Below, piece by piece: positions 34,357-42,635 of a stretch of DNA of 64,000 nucleotides. A model generated the notes under the pieces. The model made no database searches and was not told where the DNA came from. It saw only the letters and a program-made list of their open reading frames with translations. This DNA is from Streptomyces sp. CB02980 (lineage in GTDB: Bacteria; Actinomycetota; Actinomycetes; Streptomycetales; Streptomycetaceae): assembly GCF_014451325.2 (NCBI RefSeq), contig NZ_JACSCH020000008.1, forward strand, positions 248,001 to 312,000, given 5' to 3'. How positions within the stretch are numbered: position 1 is the stretch's first letter; each line of letters begins with the position of its first letter. Made by a program: the position numbers and the translations under genes.

Positions 34357-35280
34357 TCAGAGCGAGGGTGCGCCCTGCGGCTGCTGCGGCGGGATGCCGA
34401 GCGCGGCCGTGTACTGCGAGAGCACGAGCTTGCCGATCGCCGGGTAGGCCCCCAGCGGCTCGGCGGCGGCGCAGCCGGCCTCCTTCGAGGCCTCGTCGAG
34501 CAGACCGTCGGCCAGCTCCGGACCGATCAGGTACGGGGCGAGCGCGAGCTGCTCCGAACCGGAACCGCGCAGCTGCTCGGCGACGGAGGCGATCGAACCC
34601 TCCTGGTCGAGCGCGGCGGCGATGACGGGCACGGCGAGGCGCGCGGCCAGCAGCATGCCGGTGATCCCCGCGGCCTGCACGGCCTCCTCGCCGCCGACCG
34701 TGGCGAGGATGATGCCGTCGGCGGCCGTCGCGACCGTGAACAGCCGGGCGCGGTCGGCGCGGGCCAGACCCGCCTCGGAGAGACGCACGTGCAGCGCCTC
34801 GGCGAGCAGCGGGTGCGGGCCGAGGACATCGGTGAGCTCGGCGGTGTTGCCGGCGTCCATGACGGCCTGGCGGACCTGGCGCGTCTGGGCGCTGTCCGGA
34901 CCCGCGAGCAGCGGCACGACGACCGAGGCGGGGCCGGTGGGGGCGCTGACCTCACGGCCGGCGGCCACGGCCAGCTCGTACCGCTCGGTGCGCAGCGTGG
35001 CGGCGACCGTCAGCACGGTCGCGAGCGAGGGGTACTCGCTGTCGTCGCCCTCGACGAAGCCGATCAGGGCGTCGAGGCCGGGCAGCTCGGAACGGGCGAT
35101 GCTCACGACCTCTTCGGCCAGCGAGCGTATGGCGGCGGAAGGCGCGCCGGGCACAGCGAGAACCAGTGCGGGAGCGCCCTCGGGCGCCGCCGCGGGTTCG
35201 GGGCGACGGTGCCGCCCGGACTGACGGGGTCGAGGCATTCGTACAGGCAGGCCGGAAGCAGGCCCAGTGGGGGAGCTCAT
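34357..35280 (-). CDS. CbiX/sirohydrochlorin-chelatase-like protein with altered first motif
   Basis: 307 residues with two CbiX-like halves. The second-half motif GPHPLLAEALHVRLSEAGLA and the block QLALAPYLIGPELADGL correspond to the class II chelatase fold. At the position of the catalytic HGSR motif of true CbiX proteins the sequence reads LVLAVPGAPSAA: the histidine is absent. The protein may therefore be a non-catalytic or differently tuned relative. The N-terminus PRPRQSGRHRRPEPAAAPEG is basic and disordered. ATG at 35280; the in-frame codons upstream are unlikely. No siroheme or cobalamin biosynthesis genes adjoin it. Confidence 0.82.
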   Translation of the reverse strand: MSSPTGPASGLPVRMPRPRQSGRHRRPEPAAAPEGAPALVLAVPGAPSAAIRSLAEEVVSIARSELPGLDALIGFVEGDDSEYPSLATVLTVAATLRTERYELAVAAGREVSAPTGPASVVVPLLAGPDSAQTRQVRQAVMDAGNTAELTDVLGPHPLLAEALHVRLSEAGLARADRARLFTVATAADGIILATVGGEEAVQAAGITGMLLAARLAVPVIAAALDQEGSIASVAEQLRGSGSEQLALAPYLIGPELADGLLDEASKEAGCAAAEPLGAYPAIGKLVLSQYTAALGIPPQQPQGAPSL

Positions 35281-35360
35281 GGCGCCGCATGCTACTGGTT
35301 TCGTCCGGGGCGGCGTCGGCTGAGGTACGATCATGCGCCTTCTGCCCCTCTATGTCCCCC

Positions 35361-36452
35361 CTATGGTGCGTCCGGAATGCGGTCTCCGGCCTCGTCGGGC
35401 GTCGACGCACCGCCTCCCACCTGGGCGGATGAGGCTGCCTGCGGAGCGCCTTCCCCGAACAGGCGCAGCAGTGCGGGGTCCTCCGGCAGCCGCAGCGTGC
35501 CGGTGGCGAGCGCCGCCGCGAGCGCGACGGCCCCGGCCAGCGGATCCCCCGCGGGGTCCACCGTCCTGGCGTGCGGGACGAGTTCCCCGAGCGCCGCGCG
35601 CAGCGGTACGAGCAGGGGGTCGCCCATCTTGAACAGACCGCCCGTCAGCGCCACCAGCGCCCCCGGCCCGGCCGGGCACGCCGCCTCGGCGGCCTCTGCG
35701 ATGTGCAGGGCGGCCCGCGCCAGGATGTCCGCCGCCACCGGGTCCTCGGCGGCGCACAGTCCCACCTCGGGGGCGAAGGAGGCGAGCACCGCGGGCCGGT
35801 CGGTACGGGGGTAGAGCGCGCCCGGCAGGCCGGCCGCCGGGCCGAACAGCTTCTCCGCCCGGGCCAGGAGCGCCGCCGAGCCGCCGCGCCGCCCGTCGTA
35901 CGCGCGCATGGCCGCCTCCAGGCCCGTCCGGCCGATCCAGGCGCCGCTGCCGCAGTCGCCGAGGAGGTGGCCCCAGCCGTCGGCCCGCCGCCAGGACGTC
36001 AGATCCGTGCCGAGCGCGATCATCCCCGTACCGCCGGCGACGACGGCCCCCGGCCGCTGCCCGAGCGCACCGGCGTACGCGGTGACGGCGTCGGCCGCCA
36101 GCGCAAGCCGGCGTACGCCCCAGGCCTCGGCGAAGGCCCCCGGCAGCTCGGCCCGCAGTTCGTCCCCGAGGGTCGCCATCCCGGCGGCGCCGACGGCCAC
36201 GGCGACGACCGGCCGAGCGCCGTGAGGCTCCGTCAGGGCCCGCACGGCCGGCAGGACCTGGTCGAGGAAGTGCCGGGCGGAGATGCCGCCGGGGCCGGTC
36301 CGCACCGGTTCGCGCGACGCGCGGGTGTCGAGCACGGTGCCGCTCGCCGCCTCGGCCAGCGCGATCCGGAGTCCCGAACCCCCGGAGTCGACACCGACGA
36401 CCAGAGCGCCGGAAGGGTCGTTCACGGAAGCCACGGAGACGACAGGGGTCAC
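35361..36452 (-). CDS. N-acetylglucosamine-kinase-like ATPase (BadF/BadG family)
   Basis: 363 residues, actin-like ATPase fold. Phosphate-1 motif LVVGVDSGGSGLRIALAEAA, adenosine/phosphate-2 GAVVAGGTGMIALGTDL, then GWGHLLGDCGSGAWIGRTGL, diagnostic for eukaryote-type GlcNAc kinase relatives, and LTGGLFKMGDPLLVPL. The reaction would be ATP-dependent phosphorylation of GlcNAc or a related amino sugar in the cytoplasm. GTG start at 36452 with GAGGA about nine bases before it; the frame is open for six more codons. Divergent from ung with a 110-base gap. Confidence 0.88.
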   Translation of the reverse strand: MTPVVSVASVNDPSGALVVGVDSGGSGLRIALAEAASGTVLDTRASREPVRTGPGGISARHFLDQVLPAVRALTEPHGARPVVAVAVGAAGMATLGDELRAELPGAFAEAWGVRRLALAADAVTAYAGALGQRPGAVVAGGTGMIALGTDLTSWRRADGWGHLLGDCGSGAWIGRTGLEAAMRAYDGRRGGSAALLARAEKLFGPAAGLPGALYPRTDRPAVLASFAPEVGLCAAEDPVAADILARAALHIAEAAEAACPAGPGALVALTGGLFKMGDPLLVPLRAALGELVPHARTVDPAGDPLAGAVALAAALATGTLRLPEDPALLRLFGEGAPQAASSAQVGGGASTPDEAGDRIPDAP

Positions 36453-36562
36453 GGTGCACCGTCCTCGCAACGAGTGGGGCGGGGGAGTGGGCGGAGTCTA
36501 GGGGGTGGCCCGTGACGGCGCCCGAACCGGGGTGTCACAGTGGGCCGGTAGAGTGACGGACC

Positions 36563-37240
36563 GTGACAGCGCGACCTTTGAAGGAACTGGTGGAGCCCGG
36601 CTGGGCGGAGGCTCTGAGCCCCGTGGCAGGCCGAGTGGCGGAGATGGGTGACTTCCTGCGGGCGGAGATCGCCGCGGGCAGGACCTATCTGCCGGCCGGA
36701 CAGCACGTCCTGCGGGCATTCCAGCAGCCCTTCGACGACGTGCGGGTCCTGATCGTGGGTCAGGACCCCTATCCGACACCGGGAATGGCGATCGGGCTCA
36801 GCTTCGCGGTCGCGCCCGAGGTCCGTCAGCTGCCGGGCAGCCTGGAGAACATCTTCCAGGAGCTGCACACGGACCTCGGGATGCCCCGGCCGTCGAACGG
36901 CGACCTGACCCCCTGGACCCGGCAGGGCGTCCTCCTCCTCAACAGGGCGCTGACCACCGCCCCGCGCAAGCCGGCCGCGCACCGCGGCAAGGGCTGGGAA
37001 GAGGTGACCGAGCAGGCGATCCGCGCGCTCGCCGCCCGGGGCAAGCCCCTGGTGTCGATCCTGTGGGGCCGTGACGCGCGCAACGCCCGCCCGCTCCTCG
37101 GCGATCTGCCGGCGATCGAGTCCGCGCACCCGTCCCCGATGTCGGCGGACCGCGGCTTCTTCGGCTCCCGTCCCTTCAGCCGCGCCAACGAACTCCTCCT
37201 GGAGCAGGGCGCCCAGCCGGTGGACTGGCGCCTGCCCTGA
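36563..37240 (+). CDS. ung: Family 1 uracil-DNA glycosylase
   Basis: 225 residues, full length. Motif A, the water-activating loop, is VGQDPYPTPGMAIGLSFAV (Asp general base in GQDPY); the uracil-specific strand is GVLLLNRALTTAPRKPAAHR, with the conserved Asn; motif B, the minor-groove intercalation loop, is HPSPMSADRGFFGSRPFS. DPYP rather than DPYH is usual in actinobacteria. It removes uracil from DNA to start base excision repair. GTG start at 36563. The single-gene unit is followed by a repetitive intergenic stretch (37241-37370) and the convergent BNR-repeat gene. Confidence 0.97.
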   Translation: MTARPLKELVEPGWAEALSPVAGRVAEMGDFLRAEIAAGRTYLPAGQHVLRAFQQPFDDVRVLIVGQDPYPTPGMAIGLSFAVAPEVRQLPGSLENIFQELHTDLGMPRPSNGDLTPWTRQGVLLLNRALTTAPRKPAAHRGKGWEEVTEQAIRALAARGKPLVSILWGRDARNARPLLGDLPAIESAHPSPMSADRGFFGSRPFSRANELLLEQGAQPVDWRLP

Positions 37241-37244
37241 CCCG

Positions 37245-37370
37245 ACCGCCGGCCTCTTTCGTACGGAGGAGGCCACGGAACGGCCCGACCACGGAACCGC
37301 TCGGGCTCGGAACGGCCCGGCCCGGAACCGTCCCGGCCTCGAAGCCGCCCCGGCTCGCGAGCGCCCCGCC
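37245..37370. repeat. Degenerate GGAACGGCCCGGC repeats after ung
   Basis: Five or six imperfect units of the type CGGAACGGCCCG / CGGAACCGTCCCG / CGAAGCCGCCCCG run between the stop codons of ung and the convergent BNR-repeat gene. No other feature is seen. Confidence 0.6.
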
Positions 37371-38453
37371 TCAGATCGTGGCCGCCCGCACGCACAGCAC
37401 GTCCGGCAGGTGTTCGGCGAGGAGTCGCCAGCTGTCGCCGTCGTCGGCGCTCGCGTACACCTCGCCGTTGCGGTTGCCGAAGTACACGCCCGCCGGGTCC
37501 GCGTCGTCCGTGCACAGCGCGTCCCGGAGCACCGTGCCGTAGTGGTCGCCCTCGGGCAGGCCCCGGCTCAGCGGCTCCCAGGTGGCTCCTGCGTCGGTCG
37601 TACGGTAGACCCGGCACCGGCGGCCGGCCGGGACCCGGTCGGAGTCCGCGGTGATGGGGAAGACATAGGCGGTGTCCGGGCGGTGCGGGTGCGCGGCGAC
37701 CGCGAAGCCGAAGTCGGACGGCAGGCCGGAGCCGATGTCCGTCCAGCCGGCACCCCCGTCGTCGCTGCGGAAGACGCCCCAGTGGTTCTGCAGATAGAGC
37801 CGGTCGAGATTGCCCGCGTCCTGGGCGATCTTGTGGACGCACTGCCCGAAGACCGGGTGCGGGTCCGGCAGGAACACCGCCGACACGCCCTTGTTGGAGG
37901 GCTCCCAGGCGGCCCCGCCGTCCTGCGAGCGGAACACCCCGGCGGTGGACACGGCGACGGTGACGGCGGCCGGGTCGCGCCGGTCGGTCACCACGGTGTG
38001 CACGGCCTCGCCGCCCCCGCCCGGCACCCACTGGGAGCGGGTCGGGTGCTCCCACAGCGGGCGGACGAGCTCGAAGGACTCCCCGCCGTCCCCGGACCGG
38101 AAGAGCGCGGCGGGCTCCGTCCCCGCGTACACGACGCCGGGGGAGTGCTCCGGTGCCGGGTGCAGCTGCCAGACGCGCTCCAGGGAGGCGCCGGTGTCCT
38201 CGGGGAACTTGACGGCCGGCCGCGCCGGTTCGGTCCAGGTCCTGCCGAGGTCGTCGGAGTGGAAGACGGACGGCCCCCAGTGGGCGCTGTCCCCGCCCAC
38301 GAGCAGCCGCGGGGTCGGCCCGCGGGTGTCGATGGCGACCGAGTAGACCGCCTGCGCGGGGAAGGCCGGGTCGTCGAACTCCCATCGGCCGTCGTGCCTG
38401 CGGCCGATGAAGAGCCCCTTGCGGGTGCCTACGGTGAGGAGTACGTCGGGCAT
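37371..38453 (-). CDS. BNR/Asp-box repeat (sialidase-like propeller) protein
   Basis: 360 residues with several Asp-box motifs (S/T-x-D-x-G-x-x-W/F): SDDLGRTW, SGDGGESF, SQDGGAAW, SDDGGAGW, TTDAGATW and SADDGDSW, spread over the chain as in a six- or seven-bladed propeller. There is no signal peptide. Related to exo-alpha-sialidase and photosystem-assembly (Ycf48) propellers, but catalytic sialidase residues were not identified, so it is a propeller of unknown function. ATG at 38453 with GGAGG nine bases upstream. It lies downstream of the old yellow enzyme gene on the same strand (143-base gap). Confidence 0.85.
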   Translation of the reverse strand: MPDVLLTVGTRKGLFIGRRHDGRWEFDDPAFPAQAVYSVAIDTRGPTPRLLVGGDSAHWGPSVFHSDDLGRTWTEPARPAVKFPEDTGASLERVWQLHPAPEHSPGVVYAGTEPAALFRSGDGGESFELVRPLWEHPTRSQWVPGGGGEAVHTVVTDRRDPAAVTVAVSTAGVFRSQDGGAAWEPSNKGVSAVFLPDPHPVFGQCVHKIAQDAGNLDRLYLQNHWGVFRSDDGGAGWTDIGSGLPSDFGFAVAAHPHRPDTAYVFPITADSDRVPAGRRCRVYRTTDAGATWEPLSRGLPEGDHYGTVLRDALCTDDADPAGVYFGNRNGEVYASADDGDSWRLLAEHLPDVLCVRAATI

Positions 38454-38596
38454 GGCTGCCAACCTCCAGGACGCCGTTGTCGCGGATACGGGCCAGTCTG
38501 CACCCGGCCACTGACAACGGCTCCCGGACACTCCCGGAGCCGCCCGCGCCACGCCGTACCCCCGTGGTTCAGGGGCGGGCGCTCACCTCGCGGTCC

Positions 38597-39682
38597 TCAG
38601 ATCGCCCAGGCGTACTGCGGCGGCGCCGCGTGCGTCGTCGCGCCCAGGTCGCGGGCGGCGCGGCGGGCCCAGGAGGCGTCCCGCAACAGCTCGCGGCCGA
38701 GGAGGACCGCGTCGGCCTCGCCGTTGGCGACGATCTTCTCGGCCTGGTCGCTCTCGGTGATCAGGCCGACGGCGGCCACCGGCAGCCCGGTCTCGGCCTT
38801 GACGCGGGCCGCGAAGGGCACCTGGTAGCCGGGGCCGACCGGGATCTCGGCCGGTCCGCCGTTGCCGCCGCTGGAGACGTCGAGGAGGTCGACGCCGTGC
38901 TCGCGGAGGAGCGCGGCGAACCGTACGGTCTCGTCGACCGTCCAGCCCTGCTCCTCCAGCCAGTCGGTGGCGGAGATGCGGAAGAAGACGGGCAGTTCCT
39001 TGGGCCACACGGACCGCACGGCGTCGACGACCTCCAGGGCGAGCCGGGTCCGGTTCTCGAAGGAACCGCCGTACGCGTCGGTGCGGTGGTTGCTGTGCGG
39101 GGAGAGGAACTCGCCGATCAGATAGCCGTGGGCGCCGTGCACCTCGATGACCTGGAAGCCGGCGTCGAGCGCGCGGCGGGCCGCGTCCGCGAACTGCCCG
39201 GTGATCTCCCGGATCCTGTCGACGGTGAGCTCGGTCGGCACCGGGTGGCCCTCGGCGAACTCGACGGGGCTCGGCGCGACGGGCTGCCAGCCGGGGCCAC
39301 CCTCGGGGACGGGCCCGCGGCCCTCCCAGGGGCGCTTGGTCGAGGCCTTGCGTCCGGCGTGCCCGATCTGGATGCCGGGGACGGTGCCGTGGTCCTTGAG
39401 GAAGCCGGCGATGCGGCGGAGGGCCTCGGTCTGGGTGTCGTTCCAGAGGCCGAGGTCCGCCGGGCTGATCCGGCCCTCGGCGGCGACGGCGGTCGCCTCG
39501 ACCAGGATCAGTCCGGTGCCGCCGGTGGCCCGGGAGGCGTAGTGGGCGAAGTGCCAGTCCGTGGCGACACCCGCGTTCGGTCCGGTCATCTCCGCCGAGT
39601 ACTGGCACATGGGCGCCATCCATACCCGGTTGGGCACGGTCAGCGACCGCAGGGTGTAGGGCTCGAACAGGGCGACGCTCAT
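38597..39682 (-). CDS. Old yellow enzyme (YqjM-type NADH:flavin oxidoreductase)
   Basis: 361 residues, complete FMN TIM barrel: NRVWMAPMCQYSAEMTG has the redox-tuning Cys typical of thermophilic-like/YqjM OYEs, GHAGRKASTKRPWEG, the substrate-binding VIEVHGAHGYLIGEFLSPHS (His pair), YGGSFENRTRLALEVVDAV and the FMN phosphate loop AVGLITESDQAEKIV, GEADAVLLGRELLRD. It reduces activated C=C bonds (enones, nitroalkenes) with NAD(P)H. ATG at 39682. Divergent from an ArsR-type repressor gene, an arrangement widespread in streptomycetes. Confidence 0.94.
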   Translation of the reverse strand: MSVALFEPYTLRSLTVPNRVWMAPMCQYSAEMTGPNAGVATDWHFAHYASRATGGTGLILVEATAVAAEGRISPADLGLWNDTQTEALRRIAGFLKDHGTVPGIQIGHAGRKASTKRPWEGRGPVPEGGPGWQPVAPSPVEFAEGHPVPTELTVDRIREITGQFADAARRALDAGFQVIEVHGAHGYLIGEFLSPHSNHRTDAYGGSFENRTRLALEVVDAVRSVWPKELPVFFRISATDWLEEQGWTVDETVRFAALLREHGVDLLDVSSGGNGGPAEIPVGPGYQVPFAARVKAETGLPVAAVGLITESDQAEKIVANGEADAVLLGRELLRDASWARRAARDLGATTHAAPPQYAWAI

Positions 39683-39716
39683 GACGGACTCCGTTTCGGG
39701 ATGCCTCGAAGGACGT

Positions 39717-39767
39717 TAGTACGGTAACCATCGTAGTACGGCATCTGTCAAACTACGAGGGTCCTCG
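39717..39767. promoter_or_regulatory. Repeat-rich divergent promoter between OYE and ArsR genes
   Basis: Two direct copies of TAGTACGG (39717-39724, 39734-39741), an inverted pair TCGTAGT / ACTACGA (39731-39737, 39752-39758) and the dyad CGAGGGTCCTCG (39756-39767). This cluster is the likely operator of the ArsR-type regulator controlling both directions. Confidence 0.6.
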
Positions 39768-39806
39768 TACAATGGCTCGTATCCCGGATGAAGTGGAGCC
39801 GCCGCC

Positions 39807-40175
39807 ATGACGACCGCCACCAGCCCTCGCGCCCTCGAACACCCCGCGCGCGACCAGATCCGACTGGAGGCGGTGCTGCACGCGCTCGCGGACCCGGTGC
39901 GGCTCAGGATCGTGCGGGACATGGCGCGCGAGCGCGCCGAACTGAGCTGCTCGTACTTCGACCTCCCGGTGACCAAGTCCACGACGACGCACCACTTCCG
40001 GGTGCTGCGCGAGGGCGGAGTCATCCGGCAGACGTACCGCGGTACGGCCAAGCTCAACGCCCTGCGCGAGGACGACCTCGAAGCCCTCTTCCCGGGCCTG
40101 CTCGCCACGGTCCTGACAGCGGCCGGCGCCCAGGCCGTGCGCGAGGACGCGACGGGCGCCCAAGGCCGGTCGTGA
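39807..40175 (+). CDS. ArsR-family regulator divergent from old yellow enzyme
   Basis: 122 residues: HALADPVRLRIVRDMARER, ELSCSYFDLPVTKSTTTHHF followed by RVLREGGVIRQTYRGTAKLN. The Cys in LSCSYF is typical of YdfF-type thiol-sensing repressors paired with YqjM-like enzymes, so it may react with electrophiles or oxidants; inferred from family arrangement. The last ten residues (REDATGAQGRS) are encoded by the first units of a tandem array that carries the stop codon. Confidence 0.9.
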   Translation: MTTATSPRALEHPARDQIRLEAVLHALADPVRLRIVRDMARERAELSCSYFDLPVTKSTTTHHFRVLREGGVIRQTYRGTAKLNALREDDLEALFPGLLATVLTAAGAQAVREDATGAQGRS

Positions 40176-40210
40176 GGACGCGGCCGGCGCCCAGGCCGGC
40201 CGTGAGGACG
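40120..40210. repeat. Three-copy 30-bp tandem array across the ArsR stop codon
   Basis: Units of about 30 bases (40120-40149, 40150-40180, 40181-40210) share GGCGCCC(A)AGGCCG and GAGGACGCG. The TGA stop lies in the second unit. Confidence 0.88.
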
Positions 40211-40228
40211 CGACGGCCTGGGCGCCGG
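40183..40228. terminator. Hairpin formed by the last repeat unit
   Basis: CCGGCGCCCAGGCC (40183-40196) pairs perfectly with GGCCTGGGCGCCGG (40215-40228) across an 18-base loop, between the convergent ArsR and DUF305 genes. Confidence 0.75.
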
Positions 40229-40272
40229 TGAGGGGACGCGCCCCAGGGGGTGAGCCCCGCGGTGCCGTGCCC

Positions 40273-40923
40273 CTACAGTCCCCGCATCCTCCCGATCTCC
40301 GCCGACTGCTGGGCGATCACGTCGTTCGCCATCTCCTCCACGAGGACGTTGTTGCCCTCGCTCAGCACCTCGGCGGCCATCGTCACCGCCCCCTCGTGGT
40401 GCGTGATCATCAGCTTCAGGAACAGCTCGTCGAAGGCCTTGCCCTTCGCGTTCCCGAGCTGCTTCAGCTGTGCCTCGCTCGCCATGCCCGGCATCGAGTG
40501 GTGGTCGTGGCCCGCCTGTTCGCGCGGGCCGCCGTTGTTTTTCAGCCAACCTTCCATCGCGCCGATCTCCGGCTTCTGCGCCGCCGCGATCCGCTCGGCG
40601 ACCCCCTTCACCTGAGCCGAGGCCGCCCGCTGCGGGGCCAGCGCGGTCATGGTGAGGGCCTGCCGGTGGTGCACGATCATCATCTGCGCGTAGGCGAAGT
40701 CGGCGCTGTTCGGGCTCTGGTCCGGCAGCAGCTTCGCGGCCTCCTCGGGGGATATCCGCCTGGCCGCTTCGCCGGGCTTGCCCGGCGCGATCACCGTCCC
40801 GGTCGATCCCTTCGCCGCCTCCGGAGAACCCTTGTCGGGCCCGGACTCGCAGGCGGTCAGGGCGAGTACGGCGACGGCGGACAGGGCCACGGCGACGACG
40901 GCACGCTGACGGCGGATCAACAA
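40273..40923 (-). CDS. DUF305 lipoprotein
   Basis: 216 residues. Signal peptide with lipobox: MLIRRQRAVVAVALSAVAVL followed by ALTAC, acylation at the Cys. Two His-rich repeats define DUF305: FAYAQMMIVHHRQALTMTAL and FLKLMITHHEGAVTMAAEVL, with an intervening HDHHSMPGM segment. The paired HH motifs suggest binding of copper or another metal at the outer face of the membrane. TTG start at 40923 (or 40920), with GGAGG five to eight bases upstream. Divergent from the LVIVD-repeat gene; the two families are commonly linked. Confidence 0.92.
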   Translation of the reverse strand: MLIRRQRAVVAVALSAVAVLALTACESGPDKGSPEAAKGSTGTVIAPGKPGEAARRISPEEAAKLLPDQSPNSADFAYAQMMIVHHRQALTMTALAPQRAASAQVKGVAERIAAAQKPEIGAMEGWLKNNGGPREQAGHDHHSMPGMASEAQLKQLGNAKGKAFDELFLKLMITHHEGAVTMAAEVLSEGNNVLVEEMANDVIAQQSAEIGRMRGL

Positions 40924-41099
40924 CGCGACCTCCAGATGTTCTTGCGGGGACAGTGACCGTTCCTAGCACTTTTCTCGGGGCTACCGATCAAAAACCTTCA
41001 TTACGTCTGTGTTGCCATCTGTTGAGATGTGCACGGCAAGGAAGATACTGCCGGGGTCCAACACCCGTTCAACGCTGAACGGATACCAGGGAGGACGGA

Positions 41100-42635
41100 G
41101 TGACTTCGTTGCGTACCCCGCGTACCACGTCCATCACGCGCGACCCGCGTGCCAGGCTCAGACGCCTTGGCGTGGCATCCGCCGCGGCCGGACTGATGGC
41201 CACACTGCTCGTGGCCGGCCCCGCCACCGCGACCCCCGACCCCGGAGACGTGCCCGCTCAGGGCAAGGTCTCCTCGGGGCAGGCGGCCGAGGCGCGTGCC
41301 GCGATACAGAGCGGTGAGATACCCGGCGTGGACGAGATCGTCCACAGCTCGAACATCGAGCACCTTGCCAACATCCCCAAGGACGCCCTCCCGGGCACCA
41401 ACTCGGACCTCGCCTTCCAGGGCAGGTACGCCTTCGCCGGCAACTACGACGGCTTCCGGATCTTCGACATCAGCAACCCGAAGTCCCCGAAGACCGTCGC
41501 CCAGGTCCTCTGCCCGGGCTCCCAGAACGACATCTCCGTCTCCGGGGACCTGCTGTTCCTCTCGACGGACTCCTCCCGGAGCGACAACTCCTGCGCCAGC
41601 ACGACGCAGCCCGCCTCGGTCAAGGAATCCTGGGAGGGCATGAAGATCTTCGACATCAGCGACGTCCGGAACCCGAAGTACGTCGCCGCCGTCGAGACCG
41701 CGTGCGGCTCGCACACCAACACGCTGGTTCCCAAGAAGCGGGACGTCTACATCTACGTCTCGTCGTACTCGCCCAACGCCGCGTTCCCGGACTGCCAGCC
41801 CCCGCACGACGGCATCTCTGTCATCAAGGTGCCCCGCAGGGCGCCCGAGAAGGCCGCGCTCGTCGGCTTCCCCGTCCTCTTCCCGGGCGAGGGCCCGGAC
41901 GGCGGCGGCAACCCCGGTGGCCCGACCAACCCGGGTGTCTCCAAGACCACGGGCTGCCACGACATCACCGTGCTCCCGGAGAAGGACCTCGCGGCCGGCG
42001 CCTGCATGGGTGACGGCATCCTCTTCGACATCGAGGACCCCGAGCACCCGCGGGTGATCGACCGTGTCCAGGACAACGTCAACTTCGCGTTCTGGCACTC
42101 CGCGACCTTCAACCAGAAGGCCAACAAGGTCGTCTTCACCGACGAGCTCGGCGGCGGCGGCGCGGCCACCTGCAACGCCGAGGTCGGCCCGAACCGCGGT
42201 GCCGACGGCATCTACGACATCGTCGGCAAGGGCAAGAAGAGCAAGCTCGTCTTCCGCAGCTACTTCAAGATCCCGCGACACCAGGCCGACACCGAGAACT
42301 GCGTCGCCCACAACGGCTCGCTGATCCCGGTCAAGGGCAAGGACATCATGGTCCAGGCCTGGTACCAGGGCGGCATCTCCGTCTGGGACTTCACCGACTC
42401 CCGCAAGCCCAAGGAGATCGCCTACTTCGAGCGCGGCCCGCTGTCCGCCACCACCATCGCCACCGGTGGCTCGTGGTCCGCGTACTACTACAACGGCTAC
42501 ATCTACTCGAACGACATCGCCAAGGGCTTCGACGTCCTGAAGCTCTCCGACCGCCGTACCGACCCCGCGAAGCGGATCCGGATGGACGAGCTCAACGTCC
42601 AGACCCAGCCGGACTACTTCGACTTCGGTCACTGA
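41100..42635 (+). CDS. Secreted LVIVD-repeat protein
   Basis: 511 residues with a Sec/Tat-like N-terminus (twin Arg in ARLRRLGVASAAAGLMATLL, cleavage after ATA) followed by repeats of the LVIVD type: GFRIFDISNPKSPKTVAQV, GMKIFDISDVRNPKYVAAV, GILFDIEDPEHPRVIDRV and GISVWDFTDSRKPKEIAYF. These form a propeller on the cell surface; conserved cysteines (VLCPGS, SCAST, ETACGSH, TGCHD, GACMGD) suggest disulfides. Function unknown. GTG start at 41100 with GGGAGGACG upstream. Its stop overlaps the stop of the convergent TetR gene (TCACTGA). Confidence 0.9.
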   Translation: MTSLRTPRTTSITRDPRARLRRLGVASAAAGLMATLLVAGPATATPDPGDVPAQGKVSSGQAAEARAAIQSGEIPGVDEIVHSSNIEHLANIPKDALPGTNSDLAFQGRYAFAGNYDGFRIFDISNPKSPKTVAQVLCPGSQNDISVSGDLLFLSTDSSRSDNSCASTTQPASVKESWEGMKIFDISDVRNPKYVAAVETACGSHTNTLVPKKRDVYIYVSSYSPNAAFPDCQPPHDGISVIKVPRRAPEKAALVGFPVLFPGEGPDGGGNPGGPTNPGVSKTTGCHDITVLPEKDLAAGACMGDGILFDIEDPEHPRVIDRVQDNVNFAFWHSATFNQKANKVVFTDELGGGGAATCNAEVGPNRGADGIYDIVGKGKKSKLVFRSYFKIPRHQADTENCVAHNGSLIPVKGKDIMVQAWYQGGISVWDFTDSRKPKEIAYFERGPLSATTIATGGSWSAYYYNGYIYSNDIAKGFDVLKLSDRRTDPAKRIRMDELNVQTQPDYFDFGH

